A stretch of DNA of 9,082 nt from Chloroflexota bacterium (GCA_022564695.1 JADFKX010000075.1:1-9082); one strand, 5' to 3'. Numbered from the stretch's first letter, positions 1-5,914 are shown. A program made the numbers and translations. The notes: generated from the sequence alone by a model not told the origin.

Positions 1-498
1 GCCGGTCGCAGAACGCACGGCATCCTCGAAGGGCGCGGGAGGGTCGATGGCGGGGACGCGGCCGCGGCCGGACTGCTCGGCGGCCTCGGTGACGATGCGG
101 CGCCAGCGCTGCAGGCGCTGGGAGCCGCCTTCCCCAGCCGGGCCCGGCGTTCTCACCCGGGCGCGCCCGCTGAGCAACGGCACGAACCGGGACACCCCGA
201 GCTCTGTACCTTTCTCCAGAACAAGCTCGAACCGCTGGGTCCGAATCAGCGACTGATAAAGCACCAGCTCCAGGGCGGGTTCCGGCGGCGACGGCCTCTC
301 GGCGACAACGGCGGCGGTGGCCGAACGGGGCGAAACGGCGGTGAGCTCCACCTCGTAGTCGCGGCCAGCGCCATCGGCCAGGACCAGACGGTCGCCGCGC
401 TTGAGGCGGAGGACGGTGGCGAGGCGGCGGGCCAGCTCCGGCGGCAGGTTGACCTCGCGGCCAGCGAGAAGGCCGGACGGTACGAAGAACCTACGCAC
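1..498 (-). CDS. rsmE: 16S rRNA m3U1498 methyltransferase RsmE, N-terminal part (runs off left edge)
   Basis: RsmE methylates N3 of U1498 in 16S rRNA of the 30S subunit, using SAM (known for the family). Visible are 166 residues of the usual roughly 240. The N-terminal PUA-like domain starts V-R-R-F-F-V-P. After it come the family motifs KGTELGVSRF (about residues 96-105) and RWRRIVTEAAEQSGRGRVP (131-149). The C-terminal SPOUT knot lies outside the window. No ATG is available near the conserved N-terminus. The GTG at 498 gives exactly the family start (VRRFFVP) and overlaps the last 8 nt of prmA, so translation is probably coupled. The order dnaJ-prmA-rsmE is a common bacterial arrangement. 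Identity is confident; only the end is missing. Confidence 0.9.
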   Translation of the reverse strand, partial: MRRFFVPSGLLAGREVNLPPELARRLATVLRLKRGDRLVLADGAGRDYEVELTAVSPRSATAAVVAERPSPPEPALELVLYQSLIRTQRFELVLEKGTELGVSRFVPLLSGRARVRTPGPAGEGGSQRLQRWRRIVTEAAEQSGRGRVPAIDPPAPFEDAVRSATG

Positions 499-1420
499 GG
501 CCAGCCCTGGTAGCCGTAATCGCCCGCCAGACGCCTTCCGCCTCCACCTCCTCCACCTTGAGGCCAGCCGCTGCCAGCCCGCCGCTCAGCGCCTCCACCG
601 TGTCCTCCAGAAAGCCGCTGACGATAAGCGTCCCGCTCCGCCTCAGAGCGCCCGCCAGGTTCACGGCCAGCCGTTCGATGGTGAGGCCGCTGATGTTGGC
701 GACGATGAGGTCGAAGTGCTGGCCCCGCACGCCCTCGGGCAGCGTGCCCTCGCGCACCTCTACCTCGCCCTGGACGCCGTTGGCGGCGGCGTTCTCCAGG
801 GCGGCCTTGACGGCCAGCGGGTCGATGTCCAGGGCGAGGACGCGCCCGGCGCCGAGCCTGGCGGCGGCGATGGCGAGGATGCCGGTGCCGGCGCCGAGAT
901 CGAGTACGGCTTCGCCGGGGCGCAGACGGCTCTCAAGCGCCCGCAGGCACATGGCGGTGGTCGGGTGCTGGCCGGTGCCGAACGCCATGCCGGGATCGAT
1001 CTCGATGACCGCATCGCCGGCCTTGACCTCGCACTTGGCCCAGGAGGGTTTGACCAGCAGGCGTTCTCCGATCCGCTGGGGCTTGAAGTAGCGTTTCCAA
1101 GAGTCGCGCCAACGCTCCTCGCGCAGGCGGCGGGCGCGGCGCCAGCGGGGCTGGCTCTCCAGAGGCGCGAAGCGGAGGGCGAGGCGCAGGGAGCGCCGAA
1201 CACGGGCCGAGTCCGCGCCGGGCGGCAGATAGCCTTTCACCAGGACGGGCGCATCGCCGTCCACCACGTCTTCATCGCCCTGAGGGCGGGTAGCAAGCTC
1301 TATGGCGACGCCTCCGGGGCAGTGGGGGCGAAACGTATCGGCAACGGCCTCGGCATCTATGCCGGCCACTTGTACGGCTATCTCCAGCCAGTCCGCCACG
1401 TGGGACGTAGGCGGCGGCAC
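491..1420 (-). CDS. prmA: Ribosomal protein L11 methyltransferase PrmA
   Basis: PrmA trimethylates ribosomal protein L11 using SAM in the cytoplasm. The protein is 309 residues, normal for the family. The N-terminal substrate-recognition domain (about 1-100) is followed by the linker D-S-W-K-R-Y-F (106-112). Next come the diagnostic IDPGMAFGTGQHPTT (141-155) and SAM motif I LDLGAGTG (173-180). An acidic residue after the second strand sits in ALDID (196-200), and the post-motif is IVANISG (239-245). The family more often has N-I-L-A at the last site, so N-I-S-G is a mild variant. The ATG at 1420 lies 4 nt after the dnaJ stop, and the 3' end overlaps rsmE by 8 nt. All three are evidently one transcript read leftwards. 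Confidence 0.94.
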   Translation of the reverse strand: MPPPTSHVADWLEIAVQVAGIDAEAVADTFRPHCPGGVAIELATRPQGDEDVVDGDAPVLVKGYLPPGADSARVRRSLRLALRFAPLESQPRWRRARRLREERWRDSWKRYFKPQRIGERLLVKPSWAKCEVKAGDAVIEIDPGMAFGTGQHPTTAMCLRALESRLRPGEAVLDLGAGTGILAIAAARLGAGRVLALDIDPLAVKAALENAAANGVQGEVEVREGTLPEGVRGQHFDLIVANISGLTIERLAVNLAGALRRSGTLIVSGFLEDTVEALSGGLAAAGLKVEEVEAEGVWRAITATRAGRA

Positions 1421-1424
1421 CGCT

Positions 1425-2549
1425 CTATCCCAGGGCGTCCTTTATCTTGCCCAGGATGCCCTTCTCCTCGTCGGACACTTCGGTGCCGAAGCTCTCGGCC
1501 AGCTTCAAGAGAAGCGTACGTTGCTCGTCTGTGAGTTCCGTGGGCACGATGACGATGGCGTGGACCAGGAGATCGCCACGGCCGCCGCCGTGGAGTCTGG
1601 GCACACCCTTGCCCCTGAGGACGAAGACGCGACCGCTCTGGGTGCCGTTCGGGATCTTGAGGGTGTATGGCTTTCCGCCCAGAGCGGGTATCTCCGCTTC
1701 GCAGCCCAGCGCCGCCTGGGAGAGGTTGAGCTCCAGGTTGTAGACGAGGTCGTCTTCGTCGCGCTGGAAGTGGGGGTGTGACCGAACGCCTATGACTACG
1801 TACAGGTGGCCGGGGCCGCCGCCGTTGGCCCCGACATCGCCCTCACCGGAGAGGCGCATCTGTGAGCCGTCGCTGACGCCGGCGGGTATCTTGACCATCA
1901 GCGTGCGGGTCTGGCGCTGGCGACCGGCGCCCTTGCAGTCCTTACAGCGCTCTTTGACGAGGCGGCCTTCGCCCTGACACTGGGGGCAGATGGTGACGTT
2001 AACAAACTGCCCGAAGAAGCTGCGGGAGACGCGCCGCACCTGGCCGCTGCCTTCGCAGGAGGGGCAGCGGGCCAACTGCGAGCCGGGTTCGGCGCGGTTG
2101 CCGCCGCAGCGGGAGCAGCGCTCGTTGCGGGAGACCTCGATCTCCTTCTCGCAGCCGAAGGCGGCCTCTTCGAAGTCGATGTCGATATCGATGCGTCGGT
2201 CGGCGCCCCGCTGAGCGTCGCGGGAGCGGCGGGCGGTGGTACCGCTGAAGAAGGCGTCGAAGATGTCGCCGAAGCCACCAAAGTCGAACCCCTCAAACGG
2301 CTGCCCGAAGTCGAACCCCTGGAGGCCAGCATGGCCGTAGCGGTCGTAGGCGGTGCGCTTCTCGGAATCGGACAGGACCTCGTACGCCTCGCCGATCTCC
2401 TTGAAGCGGGCCTCGGCGCCGTCCTCCCGATTGCGGTCGGGGTGGTAGCGCATGGCGAGCTTGCGGAACGCCTTCTTGATCTCCTCCGTAGGAGCGTTCC
2501 GCGACACGCCGAGGGTTTCGTAGTAGTCGCGCTTGGTCGTATGGGCCAT
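1425..2549 (-). CDS. dnaJ: Chaperone DnaJ (Hsp40)
   Basis: DnaJ is the cytoplasmic co-chaperone that delivers unfolded clients to DnaK and stimulates its ATPase. The 374 residues contain the full type-I layout. The J domain is at 7-72 with H-P-D at 36-38, and a G/F-rich segment spans about 73-102. Four zinc-binding C-x-x-C units start at residues 145, 162, 188 and 202. The C-terminal client-binding domains run from about 215 to 340, followed by a short charged tail. The first zinc unit reads CSRCGGNR, with R in place of the last G, a variant I associate with Chloroflexota. The S-F-F-G-Q-F-V-N-V stretch (177-185) supports the same origin. It is first in a dnaJ-prmA-rsmE operon. No Shine-Dalgarno precedes the ATG, but a TACAAT box lies 9 nt upstream, suggesting a nearly leaderless mRNA. 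Confidence 0.96.
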   Translation of the reverse strand: MAHTTKRDYYETLGVSRNAPTEEIKKAFRKLAMRYHPDRNREDGAEARFKEIGEAYEVLSDSEKRTAYDRYGHAGLQGFDFGQPFEGFDFGGFGDIFDAFFSGTTARRSRDAQRGADRRIDIDIDFEEAAFGCEKEIEVSRNERCSRCGGNRAEPGSQLARCPSCEGSGQVRRVSRSFFGQFVNVTICPQCQGEGRLVKERCKDCKGAGRQRQTRTLMVKIPAGVSDGSQMRLSGEGDVGANGGGPGHLYVVIGVRSHPHFQRDEDDLVYNLELNLSQAALGCEAEIPALGGKPYTLKIPNGTQSGRVFVLRGKGVPRLHGGGRGDLLVHAIVIVPTELTDEQRTLLLKLAESFGTEVSDEEKGILGKIKDALG

Positions 2550-2552
2550 ATC

Positions 2553-2610
2553 TAGGCTATTGTATCAAACGTGGGAGGTGCGGGGCACGACCGAATACCA
2601 AAATAGCCTA
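2553..2610. repeat. 9-bp inverted repeat upstream of dnaJ
   Basis: TAGGCTATT at 2553-2561 and its exact reverse complement AATAGCCTA at 2602-2610 are separated by 40 nt. One arm overlaps the candidate dnaJ -10 box. It is not the CIRCE element (TTAGCACTC-N9-GAGTGCTAA) that often controls dnaK/dnaJ. It could be an operator or a looped site, or a mark left where the accessory block joined the dnaJ operon. The rest of 2550-2672 shows nothing else I can name. Confidence 0.4.
2559..2564 (-). promoter_or_regulatory. Candidate -10 box for dnaJ (nearly leaderless)
   Basis: On the minus strand TACAAT ends 9 nt before the dnaJ ATG. A start of transcription 6-8 nt after it would leave only 1-3 nt of leader, in agreement with the absence of a Shine-Dalgarno. 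No good -35 hexamer is visible 16-18 nt upstream, so the call is tentative. Confidence 0.4.
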
Positions 2611-2672
2611 CCGATCGGCACAAGGTATGCGGTACCGTCGACGCGCCCGGAGTGGAGCCTGTCAGCTCGCGG

Positions 2673-4061
2673 TCACACTGCTGGCTTGATGTTCTGGTTC
2701 ATGTGGAAGAGGTTGGTCGGGTCGTACTTGTTCTTGACGGCGGCCAGCCGATCGTAGTTTCCCCGGTAACTCGCCTTGATGCGCTCCTGCCCCTCGTCGG
2801 CCGTCATGAAGTTTACGTACGCCCCTCCCGACGAGTGCGGATGCAGCGCCTCGAAGTAGTCCCGAACCCACTTCGTGTTCTTTTCGTTGTCGGCGGGGTC
2901 TGGCCACATCCCGGCGATCACCACGTTGAAGGCAGCATCCCTGTAGCTGAACGCCGTCTCCTCCTGGCCCACTCGCTGAGGCGCGCCGTCGATCGCGTAG
3001 ACGTGCACCGTCGACTGCACCGTCGGCACGTCCGGCCCGTGCTCCAAGTGAGCCTCGATCGCCTCGTCGCTCAGCACGTCGAAGAAGTCCGCTTTCCAGT
3101 AGTGCTGCAGCCCCGGCGGCAGCAGTGGGTCGAACGCGCTGTTGAGCGCCGGCAGCGGCATCCTGTCAACGTGCAACGCCGCGGGCGGCCCCAGTTCCTC
3201 CAGCAGCGGCTTGACTACCTGCTCGCCCTTTTTCAGGTCCTCGCCCGCGTAGCATGTCACAATCGCGCACATAGTCACGTCGACGAGGTTATCGGGCATG
3301 AACGGCACCGGCGGCCCCTTCTGGAACGCGAAGAACGCGCCCATCTCCGGCGGCGCCCCCGCGATGTACTCCCGGAAGAAGCGCAGCACGTCCTTCGCCT
3401 TCTCGATCGGATAGAAGATCGGCCCTCCATAGATATCCCTCACCGGCTGCGCCCTGAACTTGAACGAAGTCACCACCCCGAAGTTGCCCCCGCCGCCCCG
3501 GATCGCCCAGAACAGGTCCTCGTTCTCCTCCACGCTCGCCGTTACCAAGCTGCCGTCCGCTGTCACAACGTCCACGGAGATAAGGTTGTCCACAGTCAAC
3601 CCGTACTTGCGGGTCAGGTAGCCCGTGCCGCCACCCAGCGTTAGCCCAGCCACTCCTGTAGTAGAGATGATCCCGCACGGCACCGCCAGGCCGAAGGCAT
3701 AGGACGCGTGGTCGACATCCCCCCAGGTGCAGCCACCTTCGGCCCGCACGGTCCGATTCGCGGGGTCCACGCGAACGCTCCGCATCCCCGACAGGTCGAT
3801 CACGATCCCGTCGTCCACGGTTCCGAAGCCGGCCACGTTATGGCCGCCGCCTCTGATGGCCGCTACGAGGCCGTTCTCCCGGGCGAAGTTCACCGCCGCG
3901 ATGACGTCCGCTGCGTCCGCACACCGTGCGACGAGGCGCGGCCGCCGGTCGATCATCCCGTTGTAGACACGGCGGGCCTCTTCGTACTCCGGGTCACTCG
4001 GCTGTATAAGCTGCCCTCGCAGGCTTCCGCTAAGCTGCTCAACACTGCTAGCTACAGTCAT
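2673..4061 (-). CDS. FAD-linked oxidoreductase, berberine-bridge-enzyme type
   Basis: Members use FAD to oxidise small alcohols, sugars or secondary metabolites with O2 as acceptor; this substrate cannot be read from sequence. From the preferred ATG the protein is 462 residues, full length. Numbering from that ATG, the FAD_binding_4 (PP-loop) domain holds R-G-G-G-H-N at 70-75, whose His74 is the family's usual covalent FAD attachment site. It is followed by L-G-G-G-T-G-Y-L-T-R-K-Y-G-L at 142-155 and R-G-G-G-G-N-F-G at 188-195. The C-terminal BBE segment has K-Y-D-P-T-N-L-F (445-452) and N-Q-N-I-K-P. The Cys of bicovalent enzymes, four residues before the G of G-V-A-G, is Ile here; the only nearby Cys (129) is three residues away. 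The start at 4061 is set by AAGGAGGG 6 nt upstream. A GTG at 4082 would put that Shine-Dalgarno inside the gene. It has its own promoter and no signal peptide. Confidence 0.92.
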   Translation of the reverse strand: MTVASSVEQLSGSLRGQLIQPSDPEYEEARRVYNGMIDRRPRLVARCADAADVIAAVNFARENGLVAAIRGGGHNVAGFGTVDDGIVIDLSGMRSVRVDPANRTVRAEGGCTWGDVDHASYAFGLAVPCGIISTTGVAGLTLGGGTGYLTRKYGLTVDNLISVDVVTADGSLVTASVEENEDLFWAIRGGGGNFGVVTSFKFRAQPVRDIYGGPIFYPIEKAKDVLRFFREYIAGAPPEMGAFFAFQKGPPVPFMPDNLVDVTMCAIVTCYAGEDLKKGEQVVKPLLEELGPPAALHVDRMPLPALNSAFDPLLPPGLQHYWKADFFDVLSDEAIEAHLEHGPDVPTVQSTVHVYAIDGAPQRVGQEETAFSYRDAAFNVVIAGMWPDPADNEKNTKWVRDYFEALHPHSSGGAYVNFMTADEGQERIKASYRGNYDRLAAVKNKYDPTNLFHMNQNIKPAV

Positions 4062-4067
4062 CGGTGG

Positions 4068-4075
4068 CCCTCCTT
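4068..4075 (-). promoter_or_regulatory. Strong Shine-Dalgarno for the FAD oxidoreductase
   Basis: AAGGAGGG on the minus strand, 6 nt before the ATG at 4061. It decides that start over the longer in-frame GTG at 4082. Confidence 0.85.
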
Positions 4076-4090
4076 GTATCACAACACCGC

Positions 4091-4120
4091 TTTATACGTC
4101 TGATAAGTCTACCGCTCCAA
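4091..4120 (-). promoter_or_regulatory. Sigma-70-like promoter of the FAD oxidoreductase
   Basis: On the minus strand TTGGAG (4120..4115), an 18-nt spacer and TATAAA (4096..4091). Predicted transcription start is near 4084, leaving a leader of about 23 nt that contains the strong ribosome binding site. This would make the oxidoreductase a unit separate from the methyltransferase/DUF4395 pair. Confidence 0.5.
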
Positions 4121-4155
4121 CCGAGCCTTCACAACGGGATAGTCTGACTACTTCG

Positions 4156-4170
4156 GATAACGATGTTATC
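4156..4170. promoter_or_regulatory. Perfect palindrome, candidate operator
   Basis: GATAAC-GAT-GTTATC has 6-bp perfect arms and a 3-nt centre. It lies about 36 nt upstream of the -35 of the FAD oxidoreductase promoter, where an activator or repressor could bind. It lacks a following T-tract on either strand, so it does not look like a terminator. No regulator is assigned. Confidence 0.35.
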
Positions 4171-4252
4171 TGGCCATCACTAGGCGTTAGCTTCATGAGC
4201 GCCACCTCATCTCGAACAGCCGCACCTGGTCGTCGAAGAGCGCACTACCTGA

Positions 4253-4374
4253 CTAGCGCCGACTGGCAGTGAACGTCACGCCGTGGGTATCGATCTCTTT
4301 TGTGTCGGACTAGTGCTTGGAGCCCGAGAAGACGCGTACCTGCGGCCCACAGCGCACGTCCGGCTAGCCTCGTC
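4253..4374 (-). pseudogene. Degraded second copy of the methyltransferase C-terminus
   Basis: This stretch abuts the DUF4395 stop codon. It aligns with the 3' end of the intact methyltransferase (roughly 4960-5070), both read on the minus strand. Translated in the homologous frame from 4360 it gives D-V-R-C-G-P-Q-V-R-V-F-S-G-S-K-H-stop-S-D-T-K-E-I-D-T-H-G-V-T-F. The intact gene has D-V-R-W-G-P-Q-V-D-V-F-S-G-S-K-H-E-S-D-A-K-E-F-D-T-R-G-V-T-F. A TAG replaces the GAG (Glu) codon, and similarity fades just before a second TAG at 4253-4255. There is no start or SAM domain. Some differences are silent and others change residues, fitting an old copy that diverged and then decayed. Further downstream, 4205-4229 reads Q-V-R-L-F-E-M-R, faintly like the start of DUF4395 (L-Q-S-W-F-E-M-R). 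The duplication may therefore have spanned the gene junction; that part is weak. Confidence 0.75.
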
Positions 4375-4890
4375 CTACTCACTCTGGGGCCGCTGACTGC
4401 TGAAGAGGGCCGCGCGGGCCACCGCTCGGTCGCCAAACAGAAGCTGGTAGGTCAGCGACGGAATGCAGAAGTGCGTCACGCTGACGACGGCTGCTACGGA
4501 CGTTAGGGCACCCCCGAGCACGTAGCCCAACCATGCGTTGCCGGTCTCAAATGCCAGGGCAGTCGCGACGAGCCATACGGCAGCTATCCCGCAGGCAAAG
4601 CGGGTCGGCGCCCCGTTGCGCGGCAAGGGCCGGGTTCCTGTCAGGTGACGAATGCCAAAGTTGTAGATGAGGTCGAAGGGATGTACTGGAAGTATTCCCC
4701 CCAACGCCGCGATCGGAACCATCACCCACAGGATTGGGGTGAACGCCAGCCCGGTGCCGAGTCCCATGAGCGTGCCACAGAGTACGACCGTCGTGCGCAG
4801 CCAAGGGACCAGCTTGACGAACTCCGGGTCGTTCGAACAGGCGATTCCCCGCATCTCAAACCAACTCTGTAGTCTTGGTGAAATAGACAC
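4375..4890 (-). CDS. DUF4395-like integral membrane protein
   Basis: 171 residues, function unknown. Four hydrophobic segments are visible, at about 32-50, 52-68, 99-116 and 120-138, so the protein lies in the cytoplasmic membrane. Between pairs two and three is H-P-F-D-L-I-Y-N-F-G-I-R-H-L-T-G (70-85), and after the last segment comes H-F-C-I-P-S (140-145). These match my memory of the DUF4395 family, whose members often sit beside thiol or sulfur-transfer proteins. The GTG at 4890 is chosen because it follows AGGAAGGA by 9 nt and begins 17 nt after the true methyltransferase stop. A longer in-frame ATG at 5079 would add 63 residues that are only the methyltransferase tail read out of frame. 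It is co-transcribed with the methyltransferase, and a partial duplicate of that gene abuts its 3' end. Confidence 0.75.
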   Translation of the reverse strand: MSISPRLQSWFEMRGIACSNDPEFVKLVPWLRTTVVLCGTLMGLGTGLAFTPILWVMVPIAALGGILPVHPFDLIYNFGIRHLTGTRPLPRNGAPTRFACGIAAVWLVATALAFETGNAWLGYVLGGALTSVAAVVSVTHFCIPSLTYQLLFGDRAVARAALFSSQRPQSE

Positions 4891-4907
4891 GTTGCTCAGT
4901 CCTTCCT

Positions 4908-5720
4908 TCAGTTGTTTGTCCTGCTTGCGCCCTCGGAGCTCGGCTTGATCCCCGCGAAGGTAACGCCGCGGGTATCGAACTCTTTTGCGTCGGACTCGTG
5001 CTTGGAGCCGGAGAAGACATCCACCTGCGGCCCCCAGCGAACATCCGTGAAGCCTACGTGCTCCAGCACCCAGTTCCACTCTGCTTCCAGCAGAGCACCG
5101 GCGATTCAGCCGGACCAGAGGTCTATGTCGTCCTTGGCGCCCTGGGGGACCTCTTTGTGGACGATGATGTCCGCGATCTGGAAGCGGCCGCCGGGCTTGA
5201 GCACCCGCAGGACCCCCTTCATCACCGCCACCTTGTCCGGGCAGAGGTTGATGACGCCGTTGCTGATGACCACATCGACGGACTCGTCGTCCACCGGCAG
5301 CTCCTCGGCGAGGCCCTGGCGGCAGTCGACGTTAGCGAGGCCGAGCTCACGGGCGCCGGCAGCGGTCTTCTCCAGCATGGCAGGGGTCATGTCTACAGCG
5401 ATAACGCGCCCGCTGGGGCCGACCTGTCGGGAGGCGATGAGGGTATCGAAGCCGGCGCCGCAGCCGATATCGAGGACGGTCTCGCCGGGGCGCAGGTCGC
5501 CGAAGGAGAAGGGGTTGCCGGTGCCGGCAAAGGAGTCGACGGTGCCCCGGGGAAGCGAGTCTACTAGGGGTTCGTCGTAGCCTAGCATGCGGGCGAGGGG
5601 GCGTCCGTTGTGGAAGTGGAACCCTTTATCGGGGGTAAGAGCGACATCGGTGTACTTGTCGCGGATCTGGCTGCGCAGGACGTCGGCGTCGACGCGCGCG
5701 GCGCGAACCTCGGTAGTGAT
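4908..5720 (-). CDS. ArsM/UbiE-like SAM methyltransferase, probable selenoprotein (in-frame UGA = Sec205)
   Basis: A Rossmann-fold methyltransferase. Numbering from the proposed start, a conserved N-terminus with F-H-F-H-N-G-R (34-40) precedes SAM motif I V-L-D-I-G-C-G-A-G (82-90). The acidic motif II is A-V-D-M (108-111), followed by I-S-N-G-V-I-N-L-C-P-D-K (152-163) and L-K-P-G-G (174-178). Codon 205 is TGA (5108..5106) in W-S-G-TGA-I-A-G-A-L, where relatives have Cys. The frame continues 65 codons (G-F-T-D-V-R-W-G-P-Q-V-D-V-F) to TGA at 4910..4908, giving 270 residues. A SECIS-like hairpin follows the UGA. In arsenite methyltransferases that Cys binds As(III), but the other usual one (S-N-C-V) is Gly here, so arsenic as substrate is uncertain. 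No ATG, GTG or TTG covers the N-terminus. ATC at 5720 follows GAGGGAG by 7 nt; a shorter start is the ATG at 5588. A nonsense mutation is the alternative to Sec. Confidence 0.8.
5079..5108 (-). promoter_or_regulatory. Putative bacterial SECIS element with its UGA codon
   Basis: Minus strand: the UGA (5108..5106) is followed by 10 nt. A perfect 6-bp stem then forms, CTCTGC (5095..5090) pairing with GCAGAG (5084..5079), closed on TGGAA (5089..5085). Two G-U pairs can extend the base. A short stem with a small loop carrying GG, beginning about 16 nt after the UGA, fits what is known of bacterial SECIS elements read by SelB. No sel genes are in the window. Confidence 0.7.
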
Positions 5721-5727
5721 GGCGACT

Positions 5728-5734
5728 CTCCCTC
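5728..5734 (-). promoter_or_regulatory. Shine-Dalgarno that points to an AUC start
   Basis: GAGGGAG on the minus strand with 7 nt to ATC at 5720..5718. This is normal spacing, but the codon is non-canonical. The frame is closed by TAA at about 5755, and no ATG, GTG or TTG occurs between that and ATG 5588. Confidence 0.55.
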
Positions 5735-5753
5735 TAGCTGAAATGCGACGTGA

Positions 5754-5768
5754 TTAACGTAACGTCAA
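5754..5768. promoter_or_regulatory. Near-palindrome over the methyltransferase -10, candidate operator
   Basis: TTAACGTAACGTCAA has the form TTnACGTnACGTnAA, symmetric apart from the n positions. It overlaps the -10 of the methyltransferase promoter, the usual place for an ArsR-type repressor. Binding is inferred only. Confidence 0.4.
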
Positions 5769-5784
5769 GAGGACACGCAGTCAA
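5756..5784 (-). promoter_or_regulatory. Sigma-70-like promoter of the methyltransferase/DUF4395 pair
   Basis: Minus strand TTGACT (5784..5779), a 17-nt spacer and TACGTT (5761..5756). Predicted start is near 5749, giving a leader of about 29 nt to the AUC at 5720. The ATG at 5588 would instead need a leader of about 160 nt. Confidence 0.55.
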
Positions 5785-5842
5785 GAGAGGGCCGGTAGCT
5801 GTAGAGGTTCATTGTGGTCGAGTGCTGGTTTTCCAGGACTGG

Positions 5843-5871
5843 TTGACGGGGCAGGTGTTATGCCATATGCT
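5843..5871 (+). promoter_or_regulatory. Sigma-70-like promoter of the ArsR-type regulator
   Basis: TTGACG (5843-5848), a spacer of exactly 17 nt and TATGCT (5866-5871). Predicted start is near 5878, with a leader of about 37 nt. An inverted repeat ATATG-N10-CATAT (5865-5884) covers the -10 and start and could serve for autoregulation. Confidence 0.6.
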
Positions 5872-5914
5872 TATAAGGACATATACACATGCAACCAGTT
5901 TGAGGCGAGATGAA

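Noticed and set aside
401..1534. Long plus-strand open frame opposite prmA
   Set aside because: High-GC antisense shadow. The minus strand carries the full set of PrmA motifs and the frame has no recognisable domain.
2652..3644. 330-codon plus-strand open frame opposite the FAD oxidoreductase
   Set aside because: Arg/His/Val-rich translation typical of an antisense frame; the minus-strand gene has clear FAD motifs.
4062..4082. GTG at 4082 as start of the FAD oxidoreductase
   Set aside because: It would place AAGGAGGG inside the coding region; the ATG at 4061 is correctly spaced from it.
4156..4170. Palindrome as a terminator for the DUF4395 transcript
   Set aside because: Short AT-rich stem with no U tract on the minus strand.
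4310..4312. TAG in the decayed methyltransferase copy as a pyrrolysine codon
   Set aside because: The intact copy has Glu (GAG) there, other residues have drifted, and the copy has no start or SAM domain. A nonsense mutation in a pseudogene is the simple reading.
4891..5079. N-terminal extension of the DUF4395 protein to the ATG at 5079
   Set aside because: The extra 63 residues are an out-of-frame reading of the methyltransferase tail, basic and of low complexity. GTG 4890 has a ribosome binding site and fits the family.
4998..5567. Plus-strand frame opposite the methyltransferase
   Set aside because: Antisense shadow. It also spans the Sec codon region, but offers no motif of its own.
5106..5588. 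A 160-residue methyltransferase ending at the TGA and starting at ATG 5588
   Set aside because: It drops conserved residues on both sides: F-H-F-H-N-G-R upstream, and the A-G-A-L ... G-F-T-D-V C-terminus downstream. The longer reading with Sec explains more.
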